Shown: one piece after another, positions 25,814 through 35,362 of the stretch
Position numbering within the stretch: the first letter of the stretch is position 1
How the letters are laid out: every line of letters starts with the position of its first letter
Assembly: GCA_019634595.1 (NCBI GenBank)
Contig: JAHCBC010000001.1
Coordinates: 868,001-932,000, forward strand
Length of the DNA: 64,000 nucleotides
Source of the DNA: Akkermansiaceae bacterium
GTDB taxonomy: Bacteria > Verrucomicrobiota > Verrucomicrobiia > Verrucomicrobiales > Akkermansiaceae
Direction of reading: 5' to 3'
Translations under genes and position numbers: made by a program
Notes under the pieces: model-generated
The model's database searches: none
Told to the model about the DNA's origin: nothing
Seen by the model: the letters and a program-made list of their open reading frames with translations, nothing else

Positions 25814-26584
25814 TCATGCCGTCCGGCGGTTCCAGTCCAGAAGCTCCGCGTAGGTCACGCCGCTCCCCCCGAAGATGTCCAGCGCACTGCCGACGGTGAT
25901 GTCCACCACGCCCTGGCCGGCCCATTCGAGAAGCTCCACATCCGCGATGGAGGCGGCTCCGCCCGCATACGTGATCGGGATTTTCCCCCAACCACCCAGC
26001 AGGGACACCAGATCCACATCGATGCCCCGGCAGAGGCCCTCCACATCCGCGGCGTGGATCAGGAATTCCGCGCAGTGCGGGGCGAGACGGTCCAGCGTGG
26101 CGTGGTCCACCGTCATTTCCGTGGGGGTCTGCCAGCGGTTCATCGACACCGTCCATCCATCGCCGGATTTCCGGCAGGAAAGGTCGATGACCAACCGCTC
26201 CCTGCCGACGCCTTTCACGAACGCTTCCAGGACATCGGGGAGGAATTTCCCGTCCGCATCAAACAATGCGGAGGTCACGATCACGTGGCTGGCACCCGCG
26301 TCCAGCCATTCCCTGGCGTTCGCGGGGGTGATGCCGCCGCCGATCTGGAGGCCGCCGGGCCATGTCGCCAGGGCCTCGCGGGCCGCCGCGTCGTTTCCCG
26401 GTCCCAGTTTGATGACGTGGCCGCCTTTCAATCCATCATCACGGAAGCGGGCGGCGAACCAGCCGGAGGGTTTTTCCGAAACAAAGTTCTCCCTGGGCCC
26501 CTGCCCGTCGTCACGCAAAGTACCTCCGACGATTTGTTTCACTTGGCCATGGTGAAGATCGATGCAGGGGCGGAATTTCGTCAT
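25814..26584 (-). CDS. hisA: Histidine biosynthesis isomerase HisA, eukaryotic (HIS6) type
   Basis: Phosphoribosylformimino-5-aminoimidazole carboxamide ribotide isomerase, fourth step of histidine synthesis. The 256-residue protein has the pattern of fungal and plant HIS6 rather than of ordinary bacterial HisA: PCIDLHHGQVKQIVGGTL, GGHVIKLGPGNDAAAREAL, LQIGGGITPANAREWL, SHVIVTSALF, RLVIDLSCRKSGDGWTV, FLIHAADVEGLCRGID and ITVGSALDIFGG. The ATG at 26584 gives the correct start, five bases after the AraC-regulator stop. No other his gene is nearby. Confidence 0.9.
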   Translation of the reverse strand: MTKFRPCIDLHHGQVKQIVGGTLRDDGQGPRENFVSEKPSGWFAARFRDDGLKGGHVIKLGPGNDAAAREALATWPGGLQIGGGITPANAREWLDAGASHVIVTSALFDADGKFLPDVLEAFVKGVGRERLVIDLSCRKSGDGWTVSMNRWQTPTEMTVDHATLDRLAPHCAEFLIHAADVEGLCRGIDVDLVSLLGGWGKIPITYAGGAASIADVELLEWAGQGVVDITVGSALDIFGGSGVTYAELLDWNRRTA

Positions 26585-26588
26585 GGGA

Positions 26589-27458
26589 TCAGTTATGCCG
26601 GTAGAGGGAGGGAAGGATGCCTTTTTCGAGGAGGAAAGCCTTGGTGAAGTGGCTGATGCTGCTGTAGCCAACCTCCAGGGCGGCCTCCGTCACGTTGTGG
26701 GTGCCATTCTGGAGGAGGTCGGCCGCGTGGTCGATACGGATCTGGCGGAGTTTTTGTGTCAGGGTCTTGCCCGTGTGGCTCCGGAAAAGGCGGCTCAGAT
26801 AGTGGGGCGCGCAGCCCACATGGGTGGAGAGCGCTTTGAGGTCCAGTTCCTCGTCAAAGTGCTCCCTCAGCCATAGCACCGCCTTGTCCACCCGGAGGCT
26901 GATGCTGTCCTGCTTCCTGGTGGTGGAGGGGTGTTCCACTCCACCGAAAAGGCTGAAGCATTCCACCAGCTTCGCGCGGAACCACATGGGCCGCAGGGGG
27001 CGGGCGACGGGAGGTGACAGCATGGCTTCACAGAGATCCTTTTCCGCGAGGGACATGGTGCGGGTGAGGCCGATCTGTTCGGGAACGGCATCCGCTTTTC
27101 CGAACAACGGATGCAGGGAGGCCAGCAGTCCTCCGAATTTATCCGCCAGCCAGCGGTCGGAAACCGTGAGCACCACGCAGCGGTGACGGCCGCTGCCCGG
27201 CAGGCGGCTCGCATAGATGCCGCCCTCCGGGGGAATCCGGCAGATGGCGGTCATGCCCGGGAAGATGCTGAGGCGGATGTTTTCCCCCAGCACGACCCCG
27301 TAGCCATCCGGATTCAGGATGAGATGGGCATAGCCGGGGAGGAGCATGCCGCCCCAGTCCAGGGGCTGGCTGGAGTCCGAGTCGATCCCGACGACCGTGG
27401 CTCCATCACGCGCCAAAGAGCCGTGGAGGATGTGGGCTTGTGCGGGCAGCTTCATCAA
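26589..27458 (-). CDS. AraC-family transcriptional regulator
   Basis: A 289-residue regulator. The C-terminal ~100 residues are an AraC double helix-turn-helix: VDKAVLWLREHFDEELDLKALSTHVGCAPHYLSRLFRSHTGKTLTQKLRQIRIDHAADLLQNGTHNVTEAALEVGYSSISHFTKAFLLEKGILPS. The N-terminal part is a cupin-like sensor domain without a recognisable ligand. It is followed after four bases by hisA, so the two are cotranscribed. It is divergent from the PEP-CTERM/TonB operon across 177 bases and could control either side. The ligand is unknown. Confidence 0.88.
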   Translation of the reverse strand: MMKLPAQAHILHGSLARDGATVVGIDSDSSQPLDWGGMLLPGYAHLILNPDGYGVVLGENIRLSIFPGMTAICRIPPEGGIYASRLPGSGRHRCVVLTVSDRWLADKFGGLLASLHPLFGKADAVPEQIGLTRTMSLAEKDLCEAMLSPPVARPLRPMWFRAKLVECFSLFGGVEHPSTTRKQDSISLRVDKAVLWLREHFDEELDLKALSTHVGCAPHYLSRLFRSHTGKTLTQKLRQIRIDHAADLLQNGTHNVTEAALEVGYSSISHFTKAFLLEKGILPSLYRHN

Positions 27459-27635
27459 GGAGGGCGGTTACGGAGCAACAGCCTAGGGAGGGAAGCGATT
27501 CTCGCTCGCGGTTGGTTGTCAGAGGATGACGATGAATTGTCATTAACGTCCGCGCAGTGCACCGGGGCGCGATGAATTGGCAACACGGCGGGAGCGCGGC
27601 CAACGGGATTGGGGGAAGGTCGGGACGTGAAGCAA

Positions 27636-28406
27636 ATGACCATGACCTCCATACGATTGTCAGTGATCGGCGCCATCGCCGCCGTATCCTCCGCCCACGC
27701 AGCGCTGCTCATCCAGGCTCCGTCCCTGGGAAGCGGCCAGGAAAGCGTTTATTGGGAGTTCTTCGAGGGCACCGGACCAAACCGGGGACTCAGCAGCGGC
27801 AATGCGGCGGGCACCCCCGCGGCCGGTGTGGGGACCATCGCCCCCGTTTCGCCGGGCTACCGCGCGAGCGCGGGCTACTACTCCTTCATGGGCAGCTTCG
27901 GCCTCACAGCGACCACCCAGGCGACGGCGCTGAGCGATATCCAGAACGTCGTTTTCCAACGGGTGTCCATGGCGAACCCGGATTTCTCGCTGGACGTGAA
28001 CCTGAACTGGGACGGAAACGCGATCGTCGGTGCGACGCCGGATGATCCTTCGCTCGGAGCCGCACCATCCATCACCCTGGGTGGCCCGTGGTTGTCCTAT
28101 TATGATGCGGCGAACAACCTGCTCGGCAGGGTCCAGGCGACCTACACCGGTATCCTTGCTTCCGCCACCGACATCACGGTTGGAGGTTTCAGCGGGGATC
28201 TCAACAGCTTCACCTACCAGTGGGACCTTTCCGGAGTCGCGGAGGAAGTGAGGTCCATCCGGATCGACGCTCCCATCATCGTCCACTCATCCACGGTCGA
28301 GGCGCGGATCGACATCGGGGGGAGCTTCGTGCAGGTCGTTCCGGAGCCATCCAGCGGTTTGCTGAGTCTGGGTGTGGCCGCGCTCCTCATCCGCCGCCGT
28401 CGCTGA
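27636..28406 (+). CDS. PEP-CTERM sorted secreted protein
   Basis: About 256 residues, with a signal peptide in the first ~28 residues (SIRLSVIGAIAAVSSAHA). It ends in a PEP-CTERM tail, VVPEPSSGLLSLGVAALLI followed by RRRR. The body is a Ser/Gly/Thr-rich beta-sandwich with no catalytic motif visible. Starts at 27636 and 27642 are both possible. It lies 34 bases upstream of a TonB-dependent receptor and is presumably in one operon with it, so it may help to present or bind the receptor's substrate at the surface (inference). Confidence 0.82.
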   Translation: MTMTSIRLSVIGAIAAVSSAHAALLIQAPSLGSGQESVYWEFFEGTGPNRGLSSGNAAGTPAAGVGTIAPVSPGYRASAGYYSFMGSFGLTATTQATALSDIQNVVFQRVSMANPDFSLDVNLNWDGNAIVGATPDDPSLGAAPSITLGGPWLSYYDAANNLLGRVQATYTGILASATDITVGGFSGDLNSFTYQWDLSGVAEEVRSIRIDAPIIVHSSTVEARIDIGGSFVQVVPEPSSGLLSLGVAALLIRRRR

Positions 28407-28440
28407 ATTTCCTGGGTTGCACAAGCGTGTTCCGGACGTG

Positions 28441-30693
28441 ATGAATGCAAAAACGATAGGCGCGTTCATCGCGTCCGGTCTTCTCGGGGCTACCTTTTCG
28501 CGTGGCGAGGAGGAGCTCGGGGAAATCATCGTGGTGGGCAACCGCATCGGCAGGACGTGGATCGACTCCGCGGGGACGGTCCTGCGGAGGGATTACAACC
28601 AGATGCTGGAGGAGGGGACCTACGATCTGGCGGGCTTCGCCAAGTATGACCCGACCGTTTCGCTGCCGTTCGACTTCGCGAGTGGTGACGGGGCCTACGC
28701 CTACGGCCAGAGCGGCTACGGCTCCATCAACATCCGCGGGATGGAGGGCAACCGCATCACCATGGAGCTGGATGGCGTGCGCCAGCCGCCGCAGTATGTC
28801 TCCACCTCCTTTGACATGGGGAGTGACGATGGTGCGGGTGGCGTCGGCCGCGACTACTTCGACCCCGCCATGTTCGAGGCGGTGGAGGTGTTGAAGGGCG
28901 GTGCCAGCGCCCTCTACGGAAGTGACGCGCTGGGGGGCGTGGTCTCCTTCACCACACCGGATCCGGAGCATTTCCTGAAGGGGCGCGGCTACGGCGCCCT
29001 GCTCCGGTCGCAATACTACTCCGTGAACGAAAGCCACTCGCTGCAGGCGGGTGGGGCTGTCCGCAAGGGGGACACCGCCTTCATGCTGATGGGCTCGTGG
29101 CGGGAGGGCCATGAGAACGGGAACAACGGCAACATCGCGCCGAACCCCGCGGACTTCGACTCCCTTTCGCTGCTCTTCAAGGCGGAGCACCGGATGGACC
29201 GCCACCTTTTCCGCCTGGCGGTGGAAACGTTCGAGCGGGACAGCTTCATCGACGCGCGCAGCGCGGCCGAGTCGTCCTTCGTCCTCTTCAACGACTTCGT
29301 GCACAACAACCAGCATCTGGAACGCCAGCGCGTGAGCGCGTGGTGGGACTACGAGCCGGAGCGGTGGCTGGACGAGGTGAAGGTTCACGGCTACTGGCAG
29401 CAGTCCTCCAGCACCAGTGACAGCCGGTCGGCCTCGAAGCCCATCGTCATCGGCGGCAGGCCCATCCCGGGCACGTCCATCACGCGCCAGCAGTCCATCG
29501 AGTTCGACACGGACATCCTGGGGCTCACCACCACCGGCATGAAGGAGATTGGCGCGGGAGGCCGCGTCGTCCAGCAGCTCCTCATGGGCATCGACCTCTC
29601 GTTCGAGGAAAACGAGAACCGCTTTTTCCGGATCAACAACAACCTGCCATCGGACCGCGTTTCGTTCTCCCCGACGGAGACGCTCCGGGCAGGCGTTTTT
29701 GTCCAGGATGAGTTCCGCATCGGCGACCAATGGAGCGTCACGCCCGGTGTGCGGTTCGACTGGCAGAGCATCAAGCCACGGCCGAACCAGGGGTATCTGG
29801 ACCGCCTGAACTCCCTGGGCAACTATGGCTACGCGCCGCCGGAGGACTATGACAACCTGGCCATCTCCCCGCGCCTGACCGTTTCCTGGAAACCGCGCGA
29901 GACGGTCCAGTGGTATGCGACCTATGCGCACGGCGTGAGGAACCCCACTGCGGAGGAGCTTTCGATGGTCTTCGACCATCCGCCGGACGGGAGCAATCCC
30001 GCGGGGTCGATGACTCTGCCGAACTCCAAGCTGAAGGAGGAGAAGAGCGATGCCTTTGAGATCGGCGTGAAGACGGACAGCGATGCAGGGAGATTCCAGG
30101 CGTCCGCCTTCCACACCCGTTACGATGATTTCATCGAGAACGGCTCCCGCACCGGGGAACTGACGGATGACGGGCGCGACATCCTCACCACCGTGAACCG
30201 TGGCCGCGCGGACATCTATGGCTTCGAGCTGGGCGGGTTGTGGAACCTCGGCCAATGGTGGAGCCAGGCGGAGGGGTGGCAGGTCGGCCTGAGCACGGGA
30301 AAGAGCGTGGGCATCAACCGCTCCGACAGCACCTGGCTCAACACGGTGGAGCCGTGGAAATCCGTGGCATCCATCGGTTATGACGACCCGGCCGGGAGGT
30401 TCGGCGCGAGACTCACGGGTGTCTACACGGACGAGGTGACACGGGTGGATGACAACACGAACCAAGGCGATTTCTACCGTCCTCCAGCCTGGTTCACCAT
30501 GGATCTCTCCGCCTACTGGCGACCCACGGACACCGTCATCATCCATGCGGGGCTGAACAACATCTTCGACGAGAAATACTGGTCCTGGGGCTCCGTGCGG
30601 CGTGGTGGCGGGCACCTCGGCGGGAACTCCGTCAGCGAGCGATCCACCGCGCCGGGCCGCAACTTCAGCATCTCCCTCACCAAGACCTTCTGA
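28441..30693 (+). CDS. TonB-dependent outer-membrane receptor, haem/haemoglobin type
   Basis: A 750-residue receptor. After a signal peptide, a TonB-box-like ELGEIIVVGNRIG leads into the plug (SINIRGMEGNRITMELDGVRQPP, EVLKGGASALYGSDALGGVVSFTTPDP). The plug is followed by a large beta-barrel ending in the aromatic FSISLTKTF. The IRGxEGNRI...DGVRQP pattern is that of the haemoglobin/haem/transferrin receptor subfamily. Diagnostic NPNL and FRAP equivalents are replaced by RNPTAEELSMVF and LPNSKLKEEKSDAFEIGVK. It imports a substrate with energy from TonB-ExbBD, which are not in this window. It is followed two bases later by a DNRLRE-domain gene. Confidence 0.9.
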   Translation: MNAKTIGAFIASGLLGATFSRGEEELGEIIVVGNRIGRTWIDSAGTVLRRDYNQMLEEGTYDLAGFAKYDPTVSLPFDFASGDGAYAYGQSGYGSINIRGMEGNRITMELDGVRQPPQYVSTSFDMGSDDGAGGVGRDYFDPAMFEAVEVLKGGASALYGSDALGGVVSFTTPDPEHFLKGRGYGALLRSQYYSVNESHSLQAGGAVRKGDTAFMLMGSWREGHENGNNGNIAPNPADFDSLSLLFKAEHRMDRHLFRLAVETFERDSFIDARSAAESSFVLFNDFVHNNQHLERQRVSAWWDYEPERWLDEVKVHGYWQQSSSTSDSRSASKPIVIGGRPIPGTSITRQQSIEFDTDILGLTTTGMKEIGAGGRVVQQLLMGIDLSFEENENRFFRINNNLPSDRVSFSPTETLRAGVFVQDEFRIGDQWSVTPGVRFDWQSIKPRPNQGYLDRLNSLGNYGYAPPEDYDNLAISPRLTVSWKPRETVQWYATYAHGVRNPTAEELSMVFDHPPDGSNPAGSMTLPNSKLKEEKSDAFEIGVKTDSDAGRFQASAFHTRYDDFIENGSRTGELTDDGRDILTTVNRGRADIYGFELGGLWNLGQWWSQAEGWQVGLSTGKSVGINRSDSTWLNTVEPWKSVASIGYDDPAGRFGARLTGVYTDEVTRVDDNTNQGDFYRPPAWFTMDLSAYWRPTDTVIIHAGLNNIFDEKYWSWGSVRRGGGHLGGNSVSERSTAPGRNFSISLTKTF

Positions 30694-30695
30694 CC

Positions 30696-31505
30696 ATGAA
30701 ACGGATCATCGCCACCCTATTCGCTGCCGTCGCGGTTGCCAGCGCGGAACCGGTCATCCTCACTCCCGTGCAGGACTCGGACGTCTATTCCTATCCCGGC
30801 GACGGCAACCCCACCAGCACCACCTTTTCGCTCGGTGTGAGTTCGACCCCGCCGAGCTATCCCACGCTGCATTCCCAGAAATCGCTCATCCAGTTCGATC
30901 TCTCATCACTGCCGTTCCCGGCGTCGGAGATCGGTTCCGCGGTGCTGAGGTTGTTCGTCTTCCCGCCGGATCCCAGTTACGGATCGCTCTACCCTGGGGA
31001 TGTGCATGTGCACCGGCAGGCGGTCGCATGGTCCGTCACCGCCATCACCCCGAAGTGGCCGACGTTCCAGTCCGCGGAGCATCTGGGAAGCTTTCCCGTC
31101 CTGTTATCCTCGGCCAATGAATGGGTGGAGTACGACCTCACGCCCACCGTGGTGGGATGGGCATCCGGCAGTTATCCGAACCATGGCATTTTCCTCGCCC
31201 CGCTGACGGACCGGATGACGCCCTCACTGAACGTGACCTTCGCCTCCATGGAGGTGGAAGGTTACCGTCCGGAGCTTGTCATCACCCGGCGGACCGCCAA
31301 TCCGCAGTTGTCGATCCGGACCAACGGAGGGGCATTGGCACTGACATGGCCAGTCGCCGGCAGCGAAGGCTGGACCCTTGAGCGCGCCGACCATCCGGGA
31401 GGGCCATGGACGTCCCATACGGCAACGGCCGGAGAAAATGGCGGCTTCTGGGAGATCCACGGCACAACGGGTGCAGGCCCCGAATTTTTCCGCCTCGCCA
31501 GGTAA
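30696..31505 (+). CDS. Secreted DNRLRE/CBM96-type protein
   Basis: A 269-residue protein with a signal peptide (MKRIIATLFAAVAVASA). The central part matches the DNRLRE domain found in surface proteins of Verrucomicrobia and Bacteroidetes: VQDSDVYSYPGDGNPTSTTF, KSLIQFDLSSLPFPASEIGSAVLRLFV, VEYDLTPTVVGWASGSYPNHGIFLAP. The C-terminal third looks like a second beta-sandwich module. Such domains can bind carbohydrate. It starts two bases after the TonB receptor stop, so it is expected to be made together with the receptor. A 10-bp-stem hairpin follows at 31523-31550. Confidence 0.82.
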   Translation: MKRIIATLFAAVAVASAEPVILTPVQDSDVYSYPGDGNPTSTTFSLGVSSTPPSYPTLHSQKSLIQFDLSSLPFPASEIGSAVLRLFVFPPDPSYGSLYPGDVHVHRQAVAWSVTAITPKWPTFQSAEHLGSFPVLLSSANEWVEYDLTPTVVGWASGSYPNHGIFLAPLTDRMTPSLNVTFASMEVEGYRPELVITRRTANPQLSIRTNGGALALTWPVAGSEGWTLERADHPGGPWTSHTATAGENGGFWEIHGTTGAGPEFFRLAR

Positions 31506-31522
31506 TGAGGGTGCGTCCGGCG

Positions 31523-31550
31523 GAGGCCCTGGACATGGCACCAGGGCCTC
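31523..31550 (+). terminator. Hairpin terminator after the DNRLRE gene
   Basis: A perfect 10-bp stem (GAGGCCCTGG, loop ACATGGCA, CCAGGGCCTC) lies 17 bases after the stop at 31505. A short T-rich stretch (TCATTTC) follows. It is the likely end of the PEP-CTERM/TonB/DNRLRE operon. Confidence 0.7.
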
Positions 31551-31582
31551 TCATTTCGGAGTTCGATCCGAAATTTGAAAAG

Positions 31583-31740
31583 ATTACCACTGATTGCACT
31601 GATTTACTGATTCAGAATCCGCCAATGTAACGGAAGAATATCTTTTCCTCCCTTTCTTCAAATCAGTGCAATTTGGCTTAGTCTTCAGACGCTGGTTCGC
31701 CCATCTCCGCTGCGCTCCGATGGTGGTAATCCAACGGTTT
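31583..31740. repeat. CACTGAT-type intergenic repeat in a gene-free stretch
   Basis: The 371 bases between 31506 and 31876 hold no supported gene. Apart from the hairpin at 31523, they contain a degenerate period-10 motif (CCACTGATTG, CACTGATTTA). Its 13-base piece ATTGCACTGATTT at 31593-31605 is repeated in inverted form at 31660-31672. The remainder is unremarkable. Similar motifs occur at 47991-48067 and 63861-63897. The 31.7-31.98 kb region also contains small frames, but none has supporting features. Confidence 0.55.
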
Positions 31741-31876
31741 TCCTCCGGCATCGCCTGAAATGAGATGGCCCTGGACATGGAACAGAATCCGCTCGCCGGA
31801 TGCGGATGGAACTGCCATTCTGTCCAGTACGGACACAGGTTGACGGTGTCCTTCAGCCCCCACGCCCCGGCACGCC

Positions 31877-34800
31877 ATGCGCTTTCCATGTCTTTTTCCG
31901 GCCATCGCATTGATCTTCACCGCCGCAGGGCCGGTCCATGCCATCGTCATCGGCCTCGACCAGTTCGACTACCCTGACGGCCCCATCGCCGGGCAAAGCG
32001 GCGGCACTTTCTGGAACTGGCGGAACCGTGCTCCGGCGGCGCGCACGGCGGGTATCTCCGATTGGGACGACACGCAGGTAGCTCCCGCTGTTGCCGCCGG
32101 GAGACTTGTCACTCTGAACAGCGCCGCGAAACGCGAATACAACGGCCCCGGCGAGGGCGACACGGTGGACATCGAACGTGCCGACGGGCTGGGGGCCATC
32201 AGCGCGTTCGACAACGGCACGGTTTCATTCAGCCAGCATACCGTCTATTACCGTGTCACCTTCACGACGGGGTCCAGCGTCACGCCTGACCCGTTCATCG
32301 GCCTTGCTTCCCTCGACTTCGGGACGGAGCGGATCACCTTCGGCAAGCATGTCGGCAGCACGGTATTCGGCATCGGGGAATCCGGAGCGGGCACCACGAA
32401 TGGTGGCACGGTGATCCAGCCGGGCACCACCTACACCCTCGTGGCGAAGCTCGACTTCGGCAACGGCACCACCGGCACGGCCAGTCTGTTCCTCAACCCG
32501 GACTTCAATGCCGCGGAGCCTGCGCCTCTGGTGACACGTTCCTTCAACGCGGGCTTCTGGAGCACCGCCGTGCGCCTCTCCAGTGGCGGCGGCACTCCCG
32601 TCCTGTGGGACGATCTCGTCGTCGGCACCACCTGGGATGACCTTGGCGCCGTCGTCACCACCACGGTGGACGAGAACAACGGCTCGCTGGATCCCGCGGC
32701 TGGCGGCGGCGCAGGCGTGTCGCTGCGTGAGGCGGTGGAACACTCCCCGGCAGGCAGCCTGGTCACCTTCTCGCCCGGCCTCTCCGGGCAGACCATCACG
32801 CTCACCCATCCCGGCGGCGACATCACCGTTCCATCCGCCGTCACCCTCGATGCCAGCAGCCTGGCCGGTGGCCTGACAGTCGATGGGAACAACGCCTCGC
32901 GGCATTTCCATGTGGAGACGGGGAAATCCCTCACCCTGCGCGGCCTCACCCTCACCGGGGGGAATGGCAACGAGGCCAACGGCGGCTCCATTTTCGCTGA
33001 AGGCACACTCCGTCTCCATCACTGCACCTTCACGGGAAATGCCAGCACCATGGCGGGTGGGGCGATTGGCCTCTTTTCCGGAGTTCTGTCGGCCACCGGC
33101 TGCACCTTTGCGGAGAATACGGCGGGCGACAGCGTCATCTGGTATGACAGCCCTTCCGCAGGGACTCTCTCCCACTGCACTGTGACGGGAAATCTCTCCA
33201 CGAGAAACAACGCAACCGGGGGCATTACGGTCGTGGCGGGCACACTGGCCCTGGAGCGCTGCACCATCGCCCGCAACACCGGCAAGGGCGGCGGCGGTGG
33301 CCTTTACATGGTGGGTTCCACCACGGTGGTGAGCATCCATTCCTCCATCATCGCCGGAAATGCGGATCCCGGCGAAACCCGGCATGATGTCTGGAAATTC
33401 AGCGGCACCCTCAACCGTTCCGGTGCCAATCTCATCGGCAACCCAACCGGCGCGGAGGCGCAGTTCCCCGCTGGCAGCCCGAATGCCAACGGCGACCATG
33501 TCGGGACGGCCATCGCCCCGCTGGACCCCCGGCTGAGCCCGCCGGGTTGGTTCGGAGGTCCCGTGCCGACCATGCACCCGCTCATCGGCTCCCCAGCCAT
33601 CGATGCGGCGGGCACCGGCGACCCCGGCGGCACGGATGCCCGGGGCTTCCCGCGGTTTGTGGACGGTGACGCCAGCGAATCTTCCCGTACTGACATCGGT
33701 GCGGTGGAGGCAGGGCCCCTGATGACGGTGGCTTCCGCCACGGATTCCGGTGATCTGGCCTCCCTCCGCGGCAGGATCTCCGCCGCGGCCGGCATTCCCG
33801 GAGCCCGCATCGGATTCCTGCCCGGTGTGTTCCCCGGCGGAACCATCATCACCCTGGGCGGCGTGGAACTTTCCATTCCCGCCACGCCAGGGCTTTTCAT
33901 CGATGCTTCCAACCTTTCCGGCCCCGTGATCCTCTCCGGCGACCAGCGGAGCCGTGTGTTCGACATCCCCGCCACCGCCACCGTGGCGATGCATTCGCTG
34001 CGCATCGTGAATGGAAAGGCGGCGAACGGGGCGACAGGAACCCCGACAACGGCGGGCCAGCCAGGTGGAGACGGTGGCGGCATCCGCAGCGCCGGTTCGC
34101 TGAGCCTCTTCTCCTGCGAAGTGTCCGGAAACAGGGCGGGGAACGGTGGCTCCCACGGACTCAATGGCATGGGTCTGGACAACGTTGTGGATGGAGGGAA
34201 TGGCGGCAAGGGGGGCGGCATTTCCAGCACCGGTCCGCTTGTTCTCTCCGTTTGCTCGGTCTCCGGCAATACCTCGGGCCGGGGGGGCAATTCCAGGACG
34301 TCCAACTCCAGTTCCGGTGGCTCCGGCGGTGGCATTTTCTGCGGTGGTCCCACCCGCCTCAGCGCCTGCACCTTGTCCGGCAACACGGGCGGACAAGGCG
34401 GAACCCGGATGGGGTCCGGAGGCGGCAGAGGAGGGGATGGAGGAGCCATCTCCAGCGGTGGAGCCTTGACCATCATCGACAGCACCCTTTCAGGAAACAG
34501 TGCCGGAGATGGTGCGGGTGTATCTGCTGACGGAGGAGGACGGGGCGGCGCGATTTTCAAGCAGGACTCCGTTAAGTTCCATCTCAGCAACTGCACGATC
34601 GCGGACAACCGGTCTGGGACAGGAGGCAATCCCGGCCAAGGTGGCGGGATCTTCGGTGCCACCCTCACGCTGCGGAATTGTGTGATCGCCGGAAATATCC
34701 GCCCTGGCATCGGCGGCGACAACCTTTCCTCCAATTCCAGCCAGCCTCTTCTTTACATCGGGGCGAATCTGCTGGGAACGCCCCCCACCGTTTTTTCCGC

Positions 34801-35362
34801 CACAGGCCCGGCTCCCATCATCGCCGATCCTCTCCTGGCACCGCTGGGTGACTACGGCGGTCCCACGCTGACCATGGCCCTCCGTCCGGGCAGTCCGGCG
34901 CTCAATGGCGGAACCGCCTCCGCCCGCATCACGGACCAGCGCGGCTTTCCCAATGTCGGCCTGCCGGACATCGGCGCCTATGAGGCGGGCACAAACGCGG
35001 GCTACAACGCCTACATCTGGGAAACCCTGCCCGCCGCCGCCACCGAGGACCAGCACGCCGCCACCGCCGACTACGATGGCGATGGCGCGGCGAATGGAGA
35101 TGAGTTCATCGCCGGCACCCTTGTCACGGACCCGGGGAGCGTCTTCCGCATCAAGCAAAGTGTGCGCAGCGGCCCGAACTTCTCAGTGACGTTTCCCACC
35201 CGCGCGGGCCGCACCTACCGGTTTCTCGCCTCTCCGGATCTCAAAGACCCGTGGATCGACATTTCCGGCGCCAGGGAAGGCACCGGGGCGGATATGACCT
35301 TGGCCGTGGACGTCACCGGCTTCCCGCGTTATTTTTTCCGCATCAGCGTGAGCGCCGAGTGA
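31877..35362 (+). CDS. Giant choice-of-anchor-Q/beta-helix surface protein
   Basis: A 1161-residue secreted protein. After the signal peptide it contains a LamG-like N-terminal region, then a CSLREA-like start (VTTTVDENNGSLDPAAGGGAGVSLREAVEHS). Two beta-helix blocks follow, rich in Gly rungs such as LRLHHCTFTGN and LSACTLSGNTGGQGG. Each block closes with the choice-of-anchor-Q type PGSPALNGG...DQRGFPN...PDIGAYE and the earlier GGTDARGFPRF...TDIGAVE. The two blocks suggest an internal duplication. The C-terminal ~80 residues form a conserved Verrucomicrobial end domain. It is likely displayed on the cell surface; its ligand is unknown. Confidence 0.85.
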   Translation: MRFPCLFPAIALIFTAAGPVHAIVIGLDQFDYPDGPIAGQSGGTFWNWRNRAPAARTAGISDWDDTQVAPAVAAGRLVTLNSAAKREYNGPGEGDTVDIERADGLGAISAFDNGTVSFSQHTVYYRVTFTTGSSVTPDPFIGLASLDFGTERITFGKHVGSTVFGIGESGAGTTNGGTVIQPGTTYTLVAKLDFGNGTTGTASLFLNPDFNAAEPAPLVTRSFNAGFWSTAVRLSSGGGTPVLWDDLVVGTTWDDLGAVVTTTVDENNGSLDPAAGGGAGVSLREAVEHSPAGSLVTFSPGLSGQTITLTHPGGDITVPSAVTLDASSLAGGLTVDGNNASRHFHVETGKSLTLRGLTLTGGNGNEANGGSIFAEGTLRLHHCTFTGNASTMAGGAIGLFSGVLSATGCTFAENTAGDSVIWYDSPSAGTLSHCTVTGNLSTRNNATGGITVVAGTLALERCTIARNTGKGGGGGLYMVGSTTVVSIHSSIIAGNADPGETRHDVWKFSGTLNRSGANLIGNPTGAEAQFPAGSPNANGDHVGTAIAPLDPRLSPPGWFGGPVPTMHPLIGSPAIDAAGTGDPGGTDARGFPRFVDGDASESSRTDIGAVEAGPLMTVASATDSGDLASLRGRISAAAGIPGARIGFLPGVFPGGTIITLGGVELSIPATPGLFIDASNLSGPVILSGDQRSRVFDIPATATVAMHSLRIVNGKAANGATGTPTTAGQPGGDGGGIRSAGSLSLFSCEVSGNRAGNGGSHGLNGMGLDNVVDGGNGGKGGGISSTGPLVLSVCSVSGNTSGRGGNSRTSNSSSGGSGGGIFCGGPTRLSACTLSGNTGGQGGTRMGSGGGRGGDGGAISSGGALTIIDSTLSGNSAGDGAGVSADGGGRGGAIFKQDSVKFHLSNCTIADNRSGTGGNPGQGGGIFGATLTLRNCVIAGNIRPGIGGDNLSSNSSQPLLYIGANLLGTPPTVFSATGPAPIIADPLLAPLGDYGGPTLTMALRPGSPALNGGTASARITDQRGFPNVGLPDIGAYEAGTNAGYNAYIWETLPAAATEDQHAATADYDGDGAANGDEFIAGTLVTDPGSVFRIKQSVRSGPNFSVTFPTRAGRTYRFLASPDLKDPWIDISGAREGTGADMTLAVDVTGFPRYFFRISVSAE

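Noticed and set aside
28387-30615. A 742-codon open frame on the minus strand opposite the TonB receptor
   Set aside because: It is the antisense of a gene with clear TonB motifs. The protein has no domain pattern, and high GC content commonly keeps antisense frames open.
32225-34396. A 723-codon minus-strand frame, and another from 33304 to 34734, opposite the beta-helix protein
   Set aside because: They mirror a protein with a signal peptide, beta-helix rungs and anchor-Q motifs. Their own sequence is low-complexity Gly/Ala/Pro without known domains.
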